DNA from: Candidatus Parachristensenella avicola
Lineage (GTDB): Bacteria > Bacillota > Clostridia > Christensenellales > UMGS416
NCBI GenBank assembly: GCA_904420205.1
Contig: CAJFUN010000044.1
Coordinates: 1 to 59,785 of the forward strand
DNA: 59,785 bases
Direction: 5' to 3'
Shown: positions 8,892 through 17,297 of the stretch, one piece after another
Layout: every line of letters starts with the position of its first letter
Position numbering within the stretch: position 1 is the first letter of the stretch
Position numbers and translations under genes: made by a program
The notes under the pieces: generated by a model
What the model was told of the DNA's origin: nothing
Seen by the model: the letters and a program-made list of their open reading frames with translations, nothing else
Databases searched by the model: none

Positions 8892-9413
8892 ATGCATTTT
8901 GGCGAGATCAAAAATTGCGATATTGCCAACGGTGAAGGGGTGCGGGTTACGCTGTTCGTCTCAGGATGCACCAATCGATGCGAGCATTGCTTTCAGCCGG
9001 AAACATGGGATTTTCTATATGGACAGCCATTTACCCAAGAAACCGAAGAAAAACTCTTAGCGCTGCTTGAGCCCGATTATATCAACGGGCTGACGCTGCT
9101 GGGCGGGGAGCCCTTTGAGCCGGAGAATCAGCGGGCGTTGCTCCCGTTCTTGCGGCGGGTGCGTGCGCGCTACCCGCAAAAAACCATTTGGGCCTTTTCC
9201 GGCTTTACCTTGGAGGAGCTCCGCACGCCGGGCAGCCACCCCCACTGCGAAGCCACGGAACCTATGTTGGAGACCATCGATGTTCTGGTAGACGGCCGCT
9301 ATGTGGAAGCGAAAAAGGACATTTCCCTGCGCTTTCGGGGATCGTCTAACCAGCGGCTGATCGATATGGTGCGTACCCGGGAGCAGGGGCGTATCGTGCT
9401 GTGGGATCAATAG
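8892..9413 (+). CDS. nrdG: Anaerobic ribonucleotide reductase activating protein
   Basis: 173 residues, normal NrdG length. Radical SAM enzyme that binds a 4Fe-4S cluster through CTNRCEHC (CxxxCxxC spacing), cleaves SAM and generates the glycyl radical on NrdD. The following FQPETWDF and the GGEPFEP motif are typical of NrdG. Start at ATG 8892 after AAGGAGG, 69 bp behind nrdD; an upstream ATG at 8859 lacks an RBS. Same transcript as nrdD, perhaps dampened by the hairpin between them. Confidence 0.96.
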   Translation: MHFGEIKNCDIANGEGVRVTLFVSGCTNRCEHCFQPETWDFLYGQPFTQETEEKLLALLEPDYINGLTLLGGEPFEPENQRALLPFLRRVRARYPQKTIWAFSGFTLEELRTPGSHPHCEATEPMLETIDVLVDGRYVEAKKDISLRFRGSSNQRLIDMVRTREQGRIVLWDQ

Positions 9414-10174
9414 CGCCAGCGAAAGGGAGCAGCGTCGCCTTGGGGCGACGCTTGATGGAGCCGGGCCTTGGGGCTTTTATCGGGCCGCCTGCATGGGCGA
9501 TCGAAGCCGGTGTCCCTGATGGCAGCAACCGGCCTCAAGCGCGCAGCCATAAGCTGCGGGGGAACGACGGGCCGGCATAAAACCGGCGCATTGGCCGGTT
9601 GATTAAGAAAACGTATGCCGCTACAGAACGGCAGACCATAGGACAATGGTCATGGACCGTAAAGTAACACACAAGAATTTGAAAGACAGCCTACGCTATT
9701 CCCAATTCCGATCAAGAACCGCTGGCAATGTCATCCATCATAACGCGCATTCGCATATCATCTTCTGCATTGCACGGATTTTTATGGTTAGGCAATTCCC
9801 AAATTCGTATATATACGGTAAATTATGTAGGAATCGAACCCGTGAGTACAATAAATTTACAAGGGAAACATGCATTTTTTTCTTTCAACTGCTACTCTTA
9901 TAGAAAGCCTTTAACCAACTGAATATACGATTCAATTGTATAGGATGCGGCCCCTATTCTTATGCTTGACACACACCAACGTATCATTCATTTCATATAA
10001 ATTATCCCCTAGGCTCTGTGCAAGCAGAGCTTTTTCGTTGCTATATAAGTTTCATATAAAAATAAGGAACTTACTTGTAAGTTCCATTGGGAGAAGAAAG
10101 GTTTATGATAGCTTTGGTTTTGTATGTTCTTTCGCAAAAGGCCGCTCGATTGCACGCTTGTCGTACAACCTTAT
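9414..10174. other. AT-rich gene-poor island, left part
   Basis: After nrdG there is a hairpin AGCGTCGCC / GGGCGACGCT (about 9431-9452) with a poor T tail. From about 9650 the sequence becomes clearly more AT-rich than its surroundings. I see no ORF with a good RBS. On the minus strand, 9825-9930 has tRNA-like pieces (a TTCGATT T-loop and AGTTGGTTAAAG D-loop) that do not fold into an intact tRNA. A plus-strand terminator lies at 10012-10035. Base composition suggests acquired or relict DNA. Confidence 0.5.
10012..10035 (+). terminator. Intrinsic terminator in AT-rich island
   Basis: GGCTCTG / CAGAGC stem with a 6-nt loop followed by TTTTT. No plus-strand gene precedes it closely, so it points to a non-coding or unrecognised transcript. 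Confidence 0.65.
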
Positions 10175-10202
10175 AAAAAAATTCCAACCCGTAAATGAGT
10201 TG
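10175..10202 (-). terminator. Terminator of the small membrane protein gene
   Basis: On the minus strand: CAACTC / GGGTTG stem followed by GAA and seven T, 13 bp after the stop codon at 10215. Confidence 0.6.
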
Positions 10203-10214
10203 AAACCATATGAA

Positions 10215-10427
10215 TTAGAAGCTGAAGAACATCAATAGACCTGCGATAGTGAAAGCCAGAACAGATTTACCGAAAGACTTCAGCGCTCCACTACGCTGAG
10301 AACTTCTCTTTGCGGAATCATAGTCGTGGAATACTTTAGCGGAAACGTCGTGAACAAAGATTTGTCCAATCATTTTTACGAACTGTATGAAAGAATATAG
10401 ATAGAGGCAAATTGCCAAGAACACCAT
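10215..10427 (-). CDS. Small two-helix membrane protein, unknown function
   Basis: 70 residues. Not recognised. The N-terminal segment from VFLAICLYLYSF to about residue 24 is hydrophobic, followed by a charged middle (HDYDSAKRSSQRSG) and a second hydrophobic helix SVLAFTIAGLLMFF ending at the C-terminus. This looks like a two-helix hairpin in the membrane. It is likely a real gene: AAGGAGG lies 8 bp before the ATG, a good sigma-A promoter lies 57 bp upstream, and a terminator follows. It sits alone in an AT-rich island. It could be a small regulatory or stress membrane protein, a toxin-like peptide, or a relict of a mobile element; sequence alone does not decide. Confidence 0.72.
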   Translation of the reverse strand: MVFLAICLYLYSFIQFVKMIGQIFVHDVSAKVFHDYDSAKRSSQRSGALKSFGKSVLAFTIAGLLMFFSF

Positions 10428-10483
10428 AGTAGGTACCTCCTTCCGGAGTAATATTTGATGGGGTTACTGCCAATATTATTTGT

Positions 10484-10512
10484 ATTATAACGTATAATTT
10501 TATCGTATGCAA
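10484..10512 (-). promoter_or_regulatory. Promoter of the small membrane protein gene
   Basis: Minus strand: TTGCAT (10512-10507), 17-bp spacer, TATAAT (10489-10484). Confidence 0.75.
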
Positions 10513-11055
10513 ATGATGTGTTTTGTAATGCACATACGCTTTTGTGCTGGAGATAGAGATTGCCCAACAGCGAAGGAAGGCGGCAAGGCGTGCTGCCGCT
10601 CTAAAATGTTATTCAGAAAGTGGGATTTTCCATAACCGAGGTTGAAACCTATTAAGCATATATCCAGCGCAGGCATATCCCCTTTTTGCAAAGTTTTTAT
10701 CCGGTATGCATCCATTGATCATACAGCGGAGCGCAAGATGCAAACGTGCTTGGATGCAGCGTGGGAGCGCGTCGGTTGAGGTCGTGCGCAGCAGGATAGA
10801 TAGGATCAGAGACCATTCCAGGAAGGACAGCCGTGGGACGCCGCCGCTGGAGGGAAGCAGGAGATGGCGCCTGTCCGCCACTGCCCCCTTATGATTTCTG
10901 CAGCTGAACTCGCTGGAGCGTAAGGGTGAACCGATAGGAAAAATGCGGGAGCGGTAATGCGTTGCGCCTTACAGGACGATAGGGCGGCGCTATACCCGAC
11001 GGGCCAGATGTGCCTATCGAAACCTGGAACTGTGGCGGGCGCCGGCTGCAAATGA
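10513..11055. other. Gene-free stretch
   Basis: About 540 bp between the AT-rich island and the Nif3-like operon. Base composition returns to the GC-rich norm. I see no ORF with an RBS, no known RNA motif and no clear repeat. Confidence 0.5.
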
Positions 11056-11096
11056 ACAAAAACAAGGCCATGGGAGCTGACACCCTCCATGGCCCT
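11056..11096 (-). terminator. Terminator of the Nudix-sulfatase-Nif3 operon
   Basis: Minus strand: stem GGGCCATGGAG / CTCCCATGGCC, then TTGTTTTTGTT, 20 bp after the Nif3-like gene. Confidence 0.85.
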
Positions 11097-11117
11097 GCCG
11101 TATGGCGGCATATTCGG

Positions 11118-11936
11118 TTATAGCGGAGCGCCGACCCAGCGCATCTGCGTGTTAAAGGGAGCATAATCCGCTTCGATTCCCCAGCCCTGGCGGTTGAGCC
11201 ATTCGGCCATGGTCACCATCCCGGGTTCTTCGCTGGTGGCGTGTAGTACCCGGATCAGGGTTATCCCTTCATCTTTGGCATAGCAGAAGTCCTGCCAATA
11301 CAGCTGGCCGTCGTCCACCACGATGCCGGCCTGGCAGCCCATGCTCCGGTAAACGTCCACCGAGCAGGCACAGCCGGTACCCAAGCCCAAACGGGTGATC
11401 CTGCGGTCAGGATCGCCTAAAAGCTGCACGAAGGGCTCGCCCAGCAGACGGGTGCGCTGGGCAATGCGGTCTGCCAGCGTGCCGGCGGCAACCGGTTCCA
11501 CGTCATAGGCGTGCTCATACCCTTGGTGCCCGGTGGCATCGGGGCGGCCGGAAAGGCCTAAAAATCGCGCCCAAGCAAAGGGAATACCAACTTCGGGCAT
11601 GCGGTCCCAGGTGTCGTGGTTGCGAATCACCGTCAGGTCGGCCTGAGCGAGGCGCTCCATACGCTGGCGCAGCGCCTGCTCCCGCACGCCGGGGATCCAA
11701 CGCCCCAGGTTTTCCTGCTCGCGGGCATGGATATAGAAAAGCGGTTCATGGACCATGATAGCATCATAGCCGCCGGAGGCAGCCTGGTCGATGGTGCTAA
11801 GGTCGGCTTGCCAAGTTACCAAGATCCGGCGCACCGGCTTATCCCCGCGGCCGAACAAAATACGGTCCACGGTGTCTGATGGGTTTACCCAGTCGGCCTG
11901 GGATACGATTTTATCCAGCAGCTGCTGACAATTCAT
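11118..11936 (-). CDS. Nif3-like dinuclear metal-centre family protein
   Basis: 272 residues, distantly related to the Nif3/YqfO (GTP cyclohydrolase I type 2-like) family. The family metal ligands appear as MVHEPLFY (in place of HHP), RNHDTWD, and LHATSEE near the C-terminus, so a dinuclear site is plausible though modified. Function of the family is not settled; it forms hexameric rings. Start at ATG 11936 after AGGAGG; 11 bp separate it from the sulfatase upstream, so the two are in one operon. A second, canonical Nif3 protein is encoded at 28844-29641, which makes this a specialised paralogue perhaps tied to the sulfatase. Confidence 0.78.
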   Translation of the reverse strand: MNCQQLLDKIVSQADWVNPSDTVDRILFGRGDKPVRRILVTWQADLSTIDQAASGGYDAIMVHEPLFYIHAREQENLGRWIPGVREQALRQRMERLAQADLTVIRNHDTWDRMPEVGIPFAWARFLGLSGRPDATGHQGYEHAYDVEPVAAGTLADRIAQRTRLLGEPFVQLLGDPDRRITRLGLGTGCACSVDVYRSMGCQAGIVVDDGQLYWQDFCYAKDEGITLIRVLHATSEEPGMVTMAEWLNRQGWGIEADYAPFNTQMRWVGAPL

Positions 11937-11947
11937 GATTTTCCTCC

Positions 11948-13354
11948 TTATATCGGCTGGCCTTTTAGGGGCAGCTTCTTCCCTTCCAGCAGCTGGCGGG
12001 CTGTCCATATGCCCGCCAGCGGGTCGCCATCCCGGGATAGGCTTTCGTACAGCCGCCGCCGCATATCCGCTAAAAGGGGCGCCAGCGCCGGGTCGGAGAT
12101 CCGGTTATCCAACTCCCAGGGGTCTTGTTCCAAGTCATAGAGCTCGTCTATGTCTGTCAGATTCCAGATATATTTATACCGCTTCTCTCGCAGCATCCGC
12201 TGGCAATAAAGGCCGAATTGCTGGCCGTTGCCGCTGGAAATCACCTGATCCCGCCCGGATTGCGCCTCTCCGGCGATAAGGGGCCACAGACTCTGTCCCT
12301 GCAGGGCAGCGGGCCCATCCGTTCCCATCCATTCCAGCAGGGTGGGGACGATGTCCAGCGTATGGCAAGTAAAGTCAGCAATCCGCTGGTTAGGATGGGT
12401 GCGGCCCGGGGCCCGCAGGATCATGGGCACGTGGGTAACATCCTCATAGAGCACATAGTGCTTGTCGATCATACGGTGGCTGCCGCCCATGTCGCCGTGG
12501 TCGGTGGTAAAGAGTACAAGGGTATTTTCTTCCAAGCCCAGCGCCCGGAGTTTATCTAGAAGCCGCCCCACGGCGTCGTCCATCTGGCTGATCACCTCAT
12601 GGTAACGGGCCACGATTGGCGCCCAGTCGCTCCAGGCCATATCTTCCAGCCCCCAGCTGACCGGCTGCTGGGCTTGAATATAGGGCTTTTTGTGAAAATC
12701 CTCAGAGAAGCTGCCCCAGGGTTCCAGCGAGGCAGGATCCACCCGGCCGGCGAAGGGCGCGGCCGGGCGGCAGGGCAAATGGGGCTCGGAGAGGTCAAGA
12801 CGCAAATGCCAGGGTTCCCCTTGGGCGGCCATATCCTCCATGAGCTCCATGGCCTTTTGGGATAAATAGTGGGTCGGGGTATCCTCCAATGGCAGCGGAT
12901 CGGGTTCGCCCAGATAGGGCTCGGCATAGGTTAGGCCGGGATATTTTTCCTGGATATAGTCGGCGTGGCTTGATTCGGGAATGTATACGTCGTAACCGAA
13001 ATCAAGCGGCGTGTAAATCGGGGACACGTGCCACTTGCCGACGTAACCCATGCGGTAACCCTGGGCCTTCAGCGCCTGCGTCCAGGTGAAGCGCTCCGGG
13101 GTAATGGAGGCGACCGGCAGGGTGATGTCGAAATTCCAATAGGCGCCCAGCTGCTCTGGCCGCAGGCCGGTAAGAAAGCTCTGCCTTGCCGGGCAGCAGG
13201 AGGGCAGGCTGGTGTAAGCCCGGTCAAACCAAGCGCCTTCCCGGGCGAGGCGGTCGAGATTCGGCGTGGAAGAGGCGGGGCAGCCGGTAAAGCCCAGGCA
13301 ATCATAGCGCAACTGATCCACCATTATCACCAGCAGATTCTGTTTCGGTGTCAT
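11948..13354 (-). CDS. Sulfatase (Cys-type, alkaline phosphatase superfamily)
   Basis: 468 residues. N-terminal metal site in MVDQLRYDCLG and the sulfatase signature CCPARQSFLTG, in which the first Cys of C-x-P-x-R would be converted to formylglycine. A Cys-type site in an anaerobe normally needs a radical SAM maturase (anSME), which is not in this window. Other conserved elements: GYVGKWH and TTDHGDMGG (metal-binding Asp-His). No signal peptide, so cytoplasmic, acting on imported sulfated sugars or similar esters. Start at ATG 13354, with AGGAGG 7 bp upstream. It overlaps the upstream Nudix gene by 4 bp (ATGA). Confidence 0.9.
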   Translation of the reverse strand: MTPKQNLLVIMVDQLRYDCLGFTGCPASSTPNLDRLAREGAWFDRAYTSLPSCCPARQSFLTGLRPEQLGAYWNFDITLPVASITPERFTWTQALKAQGYRMGYVGKWHVSPIYTPLDFGYDVYIPESSHADYIQEKYPGLTYAEPYLGEPDPLPLEDTPTHYLSQKAMELMEDMAAQGEPWHLRLDLSEPHLPCRPAAPFAGRVDPASLEPWGSFSEDFHKKPYIQAQQPVSWGLEDMAWSDWAPIVARYHEVISQMDDAVGRLLDKLRALGLEENTLVLFTTDHGDMGGSHRMIDKHYVLYEDVTHVPMILRAPGRTHPNQRIADFTCHTLDIVPTLLEWMGTDGPAALQGQSLWPLIAGEAQSGRDQVISSGNGQQFGLYCQRMLREKRYKYIWNLTDIDELYDLEQDPWELDNRISDPALAPLLADMRRRLYESLSRDGDPLAGIWTARQLLEGKKLPLKGQPI

Positions 13355-13839
13355 GTTTGTCCTCCTGTCAGCGGGGTAACGACGGACCGGCCGGTTTCCG
13401 CGTCATGGATGATGGCGTACAGCCGGTGATCCAGTCGGCCCTGTCGGAGGTAGTGCTCGACGCAGAACCGAGCCGTGACGGGCATGGGCAGATCAGGGAC
13501 TTTATCCCACTTCACCCAGCGCAAGCGGCCCTCGGTGCAGGAAAGCGGCGGCTTTTCTCCACGAAGCCTGGCAAAAAAGTAGAAGTTCTGCCGAAGCTCC
13601 GCGCCATTATGGCGCAAAGAGACATATCGCAGGACAAGATCCTCCAAAGAATTTTCCGTTAGGCCGGTTTCCTCCTGCAGTTCCCGCAAGGCGCAGGCCT
13701 TCGGGTCGTGAACCTCTTGAGGCTCGAAATGCCCGCCAATGCCAACCCAGGAAGGCTCGATGACCCGGGACCCCACCCGGTAAAGCATCAGCACCTCATC
13801 CTGGTGCTGGATGTATATGCTGGTCATGTTACGCAGCAT
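13351..13839 (-). CDS. Nudix hydrolase (8-oxo-dGTPase-like)
   Basis: 162 residues with a Nudix box GGHFEPQE...RELQEETGL. The distance between the first Glu and RELQEETG is 9 residues instead of the canonical 7, a small insertion. Nudix enzymes hydrolyse nucleoside diphosphates linked to another group; the family resembles MutT/8-oxo-dGTP diphosphatases but substrate is uncertain. Starts at ATG 13839 behind AAGGAG. First gene of the Nudix-sulfatase-Nif3 operon. Confidence 0.85.
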   Translation of the reverse strand: MLRNMTSIYIQHQDEVLMLYRVGSRVIEPSWVGIGGHFEPQEVHDPKACALRELQEETGLTENSLEDLVLRYVSLRHNGAELRQNFYFFARLRGEKPPLSCTEGRLRWVKWDKVPDLPMPVTARFCVEHYLRQGRLDHRLYAIIHDAETGRSVVTPLTGGQT

Positions 13840-13938
13840 TTAGACGCTCCTTTTGTTTTTTTCAAGTGTAAGGCCTTGAAACTGGGAATGTCAAGAAAGC
13901 GTTGAAGGTTGTCATCGGGAAAATTGATGGATTCAGCG

Positions 13939-13970
13939 AAAAAAAGGCATACTGTAAAAAGTATGCCTTT
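13939..13970 (-). terminator. Minus-strand terminator between divergent genes
   Basis: Perfect 11-bp stem AAAGGCATACT / AGTATGCCTTT with a 6-nt loop. Read on the minus strand it is followed by TTTTTTT (seven T including the stem end), whereas the plus strand has a weak tail. It would stop transcription coming from inside the 14026 gene before it reaches the Nudix gene, or act as a leader attenuator. Confidence 0.65.
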
Positions 13971-14025
13971 GCACCTGGCGGCGGATCGTGATAAAGTAAA
14001 ATTACAGATGGACGGAGGCGATAGG

Positions 14026-15039
14026 ATGACCCTAGACAAAAAAGAAAAAAATAGGCCGGTTCTGCCAGAGGAGGACCCGGCACAGCGGGAAAAATATCTG
14101 CGGCGGCTCAAGCGCGCAGGTCTTTGCTATGGGCTTTTGGCGCTTGTCATTATTCCGATCTATACGATCCTATATGCCACGAGGGCTGATCTGATTACCC
14201 AAAATATGTCCTATATCGGCGGGTATATGGGTGGCTACCGAGGGCTTGTGATTTGGGGCGTGGTGTCCGGCGTATTTTACCTGGGCTTCACCAGCTACCT
14301 GTTTATGTTAACCAAATTTACCAACAAGCGCGTGAGGCGCATGCTCTTTGCGGCCTGCGCCATGCTGATTATTACGGTGCTGCTGCCCTTCGTGCCGGAG
14401 ATATGGCCGCGCGCTGCAGAAATGCACAACTTTTTTGCCATGCTGGCGCCGATCGTGATGGTGGTCACCATGTATATTTTCGTTTTCTATCTGGCCAAAT
14501 GCGACCGGAGCGTATACAAGCGGGCTCTTTGGTCGCTAAATACCATGGTGCTGATTTCGGCGGTGTTGATGTTCCTGACCGGTTCCTCCGGGTTGCTGGA
14601 GGTGGTGTTTTCGGTGGGTATGTGCGTGCTGCTGTTCATGATCCTTATCTGGCTGTCCCATTCGGAGCACTTGGACCTTGTCAGAGCCATGCGTCAGGCA
14701 GAGGAAAAGCGCCGGGCTGAGATCGCGGCCAGGGAGGCGGAAGAGCGGGTGAAAAGGATTGCGGAGGCCGCTCAGCGCCAGGCAGAGCAGGCCCAGCGCG
14801 CGCAGGAAGAGGCGCGGATCGCCTTAGCCAGAGCCAAGGAGGCGACGCGGGAGGCGATGGAACTGGAAGCGGAGAAACGCGAGCTGGAAGCGGCCGCCCG
14901 GCAGGCTGAGGCGCAGATGCTAGCTGTGGAAGAGGCGCATCGTATCGAAGAGCTGCGGGCCGCCCAGCTGCTGGAGCAAAAACACCAGCGTGAAGAAGAG
15001 GGGGCGCCCGCGGATAAACCGCGCCGCCAAGAAGGATAG
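14026..15039 (+). CDS. Polytopic membrane protein with C-terminal coiled coil
   Basis: 337 residues. Residues about 30-220 hold six probable transmembrane helices (for example CYGLLALVIIPIYTIL, MLIITVLLPFVPEIW, VVFSVGMCVLLFMILIW), loosely like DUF998-type membrane proteins. From about residue 225 the chain is a long, highly charged Ala/Glu/Arg-rich coiled coil (RRAEIAAREAEERVKRIAEA), presumably cytoplasmic. No catalytic motif recognised. Start ATG 14026 follows GGAGG at 14013-14017; earlier ATGs lack an RBS. Followed by its own terminator and then hflKC, so it is a separate unit. The coiled coil suggests scaffolding or an interaction with another membrane complex. Confidence 0.8.
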   Translation: MTLDKKEKNRPVLPEEDPAQREKYLRRLKRAGLCYGLLALVIIPIYTILYATRADLITQNMSYIGGYMGGYRGLVIWGVVSGVFYLGFTSYLFMLTKFTNKRVRRMLFAACAMLIITVLLPFVPEIWPRAAEMHNFFAMLAPIVMVVTMYIFVFYLAKCDRSVYKRALWSLNTMVLISAVLMFLTGSSGLLEVVFSVGMCVLLFMILIWLSHSEHLDLVRAMRQAEEKRRAEIAAREAEERVKRIAEAAQRQAEQAQRAQEEARIALARAKEATREAMELEAEKRELEAAARQAEAQMLAVEEAHRIEELRAAQLLEQKHQREEEGAPADKPRRQEG

Positions 15040-15055
15040 AGACGCGCATTGATGG

Positions 15056-15085
15056 AAGCGCTCCAGACACTGGAGCGCTTTTTTG
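15056..15085 (+). terminator. Terminator after the coiled-coil membrane protein
   Basis: Perfect stem AAGCGCTCCAG / CTGGAGCGCTT, ACA loop, T tract. Confidence 0.9.
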
Positions 15086-15210
15086 CGCCTTTGCTAGGGT
15101 GAAAGGCGGCATTATAGCGGCCGCATGTATCTTTTGCCTCCTATGGATAGGCGGATAAAAGGTTTTACGGTATAATGGTGCCGAAGAAAAAGAAGGGAGG
15201 ACTCACAGCA

Positions 15211-16227
15211 TTGAGTTCCAAAAGAAAAACGGCGCTGCTCTGGGGCATCGCCGCGCTGGCGGTGGTGCTGATCGCCGCAACAGGCTTTTACCGCGTGCAG
15301 GAGGGGTGCGAGGGCCTGGTGCTAACTTTCGGCAAAATTACCGGACAGAAGGGCCCCGGACTGTATTGGCGGATCCCGCTGATCCAGCAGGTGAAGACGG
15401 AAAGCGTGACAGAGATCATCACCCAGGAGTTTGGATTCCGTACAACCACGGTGGGCACCACCTCCTCCAGCAGCGAGTACGAGGATGTGCCGGAAGAGGC
15501 TATCATGATTACCGGAGACGGTAATATTGTACGGGTAGAGTCGGTGTATCAGGTGGTTGTGAAGGATCCGGCCAGCTATTTGTTTAATGTGGACGACCCG
15601 ATGGGCACCCTGCAGCACGCCTTTGAAACGGTGCTTCGGCGCAACATCCAAAACCGCACGCTGGACGACGCGCTGCTCAACAAGCAGGATATTGAAAGCC
15701 AGGTGTTGCCGGATTTTCGGAATCTGGTCAATGCCTATCAATTGGGCCTGGAAGTCAAGGAGGTTCGTATTCAGAATATCACTGTGCCAACCGAGGTGGC
15801 TGCGGCCTACGAGGATGTAAACAATGCCCTGAACGAAAAGACCCGGAAGCTGGACGAGGCGGAGAAGTACGCCAACCAGGTGGTGCCCGCCGCGCGGGCC
15901 GAGGCCTATAATATGGTGCAGCAGGCCGAGGCCTACAAGGCGGAAACCATTGCCCAAGCCGAGGGCGAGGTAACCGTATTTAACCAGATCCTGGAGAAAT
16001 ACCGTCTTGCTCCGGAGATAACCCGGCAACGGCTGAAAATCGAGGCGATGGAGGCCATTCTTGCCAGCGCGTCTCAGAAATTTATCGTTCAACAGGATGA
16101 CGGCGGGCTTTTAAAGATCCTGCCTTTGGAGGAGGAAACGCCGCAGGCGCCGGCAGCCACGCCGCAGCCTACCACCCAGCCGCAAACCACGGCGGCAGAG
16201 CAGGAAGGAGCGGATAACCATGAGTGA
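15211..16227 (+). CDS. hflK: SPFH/prohibitin-family membrane protein HflK-like
   Basis: 338 residues. An N-terminal membrane anchor (LLWGIAALAVVLIAATGF) is followed by the SPFH/band-7 domain, an Ala/Glu-rich helical region (AAAYEDVNNALNEKTRK, AEAYNMVQQAEAYKAE) and a Pro/Thr/Gln-rich tail. HflK and HflC form a large membrane cage around the FtsH protease. Start: an ATG at 15175 lies within a TATAAT -10 element (15171-15176), so it cannot be the start of the transcript from that promoter. TTG 15211 has GGGAGG 10 bp upstream and begins SSKRKTALLWG, so I use it. Overlaps hflC by 8 bp. Confidence 0.9.
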   Translation: MSSKRKTALLWGIAALAVVLIAATGFYRVQEGCEGLVLTFGKITGQKGPGLYWRIPLIQQVKTESVTEIITQEFGFRTTTVGTTSSSSEYEDVPEEAIMITGDGNIVRVESVYQVVVKDPASYLFNVDDPMGTLQHAFETVLRRNIQNRTLDDALLNKQDIESQVLPDFRNLVNAYQLGLEVKEVRIQNITVPTEVAAAYEDVNNALNEKTRKLDEAEKYANQVVPAARAEAYNMVQQAEAYKAETIAQAEGEVTVFNQILEKYRLAPEITRQRLKIEAMEAILASASQKFIVQQDDGGLLKILPLEEETPQAPAATPQPTTQPQTTAAEQEGADNHE

Positions 16228-17281
16228 TATGCATCAGGAGCATGCGCAGGGCTCGGAAGAGCCAATCCGCGCCGAATCCAAACCCCAGGGAATGCGGGGC
16301 AAGGGCTCGCGGCGGATCAAAGGATTGATTATCGGACTGGTAATCGCCGCAGCGGCCATCGTGCTGCTGGCGAATTCCCTGTTCATCGTGGGGGAAGCCG
16401 AGCAGGCGGTGGTCAACCGCCTGGGCGTCATCAACAAGGTCATTGTCAATTATGACAACACCTTTGTGGACGAGCATCCGGAGCTGATGAATGCCGAAGG
16501 CGCGCCGCTTCAGGGCGTGACGGTGGAAAGGGAATCGGGCCTTTATTTTAAGGTGCCCTTTGTGGAAACGGTGCAGAAATATCCTTCCTGGCTATTCACC
16601 TACTCATCCGGCACGGAGATGGTGAATACCGCCGATAAAAAGCAGTATAATATCACCATATTTGCCCAGTGGCGGGTGGCCAATCCAGCGCTGTTCCATA
16701 TTACGCACCGCTCCCAGGACAAGGCGTCCCAATATCTTGATAATCTGATCTGTCCGGTGGTTATACAGAACATTAACCGCCTGCAGGCCACCGATTTTAT
16801 CTCCAACAAAGACGTGCTCAATGAATCGCTGGGGGAAGCGCTGCAATCCATTAACGAAACAGTGGCGGCCGGCGGGCTGGAGGTGGTCGATATCCAGGTT
16901 CACCGCACCAGCCTTCCGCCGGCGAATCTGCAGTCCACCTACGACCGCATGATGGCCAACCGGGCTAAGGTAGCCCAGCAGCTGCGCTCCGAGGGGGAAG
17001 AGCAATACCAGATGCAGGTTTCCGATGCGGATCGGGAAGCGCGGGTGCTGACGGCTAACGCCATTGAGGAGTCCGCCCGGATACGGGGCGAGGGTGATGC
17101 CCAGGCCCTAGAGATTTATTCCAATTCCTATAGCGCCGACCCGGAATTCTATGGCTATTGGCGCAGCCTTCAGGCATTGCAGACTTCGCTAAAGGATGGC
17201 GCAACGCTGGTCTTGGATCCGAGCCACCCGCTGTGGGCCGATCTATTGAAGATGGTGCAGGAGGAGCCGGCCGTGCCATAA
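16220..17281 (+). CDS. hflC: SPFH/prohibitin-family membrane protein HflC-like
   Basis: 353 residues. A cytoplasmic N-terminal tail is followed by one transmembrane helix (LIIGLVIAAAAIVLLANSLF), then a band-7 domain starting FIVGEAEQAVVNRLG and ending with the ARVLTANAIEESARIRGEGDA helix typical of HflC. Partner of HflK in the FtsH-associated complex that controls membrane protein turnover. Start ATG 16220 follows an AAGGAG site inside hflK; the overlap implies translational coupling. A strong terminator follows. FtsH itself is not in the window. Confidence 0.92.
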   Translation: MSDMHQEHAQGSEEPIRAESKPQGMRGKGSRRIKGLIIGLVIAAAAIVLLANSLFIVGEAEQAVVNRLGVINKVIVNYDNTFVDEHPELMNAEGAPLQGVTVERESGLYFKVPFVETVQKYPSWLFTYSSGTEMVNTADKKQYNITIFAQWRVANPALFHITHRSQDKASQYLDNLICPVVIQNINRLQATDFISNKDVLNESLGEALQSINETVAAGGLEVVDIQVHRTSLPPANLQSTYDRMMANRAKVAQQLRSEGEEQYQMQVSDADREARVLTANAIEESARIRGEGDAQALEIYSNSYSADPEFYGYWRSLQALQTSLKDGATLVLDPSHPLWADLLKMVQEEPAVP

Positions 17282-17297
17282 GGCGGCCTGGCTAGAA

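Noticed and set aside
9825..9930. Possible tRNA gene on the minus strand
   Set aside because: T-arm and acceptor stems have too many mismatches and the spacing between D-like and T-like parts does not allow an intact cloverleaf; kept only as a possible relict.
10081..10176. 23-codon plus-strand ORF starting near 10105 after GAAGAAAGG
   Set aside because: Weak RBS, no distinct peptide feature, and it lies opposite the terminator region of the small membrane protein gene; not enough support.
10500..10881. Overlapping minus-strand open frames of 71 and 90 codons
   Set aside because: No ribosome binding site, no domain character, and they overlap the promoter of the small membrane protein gene or each other.
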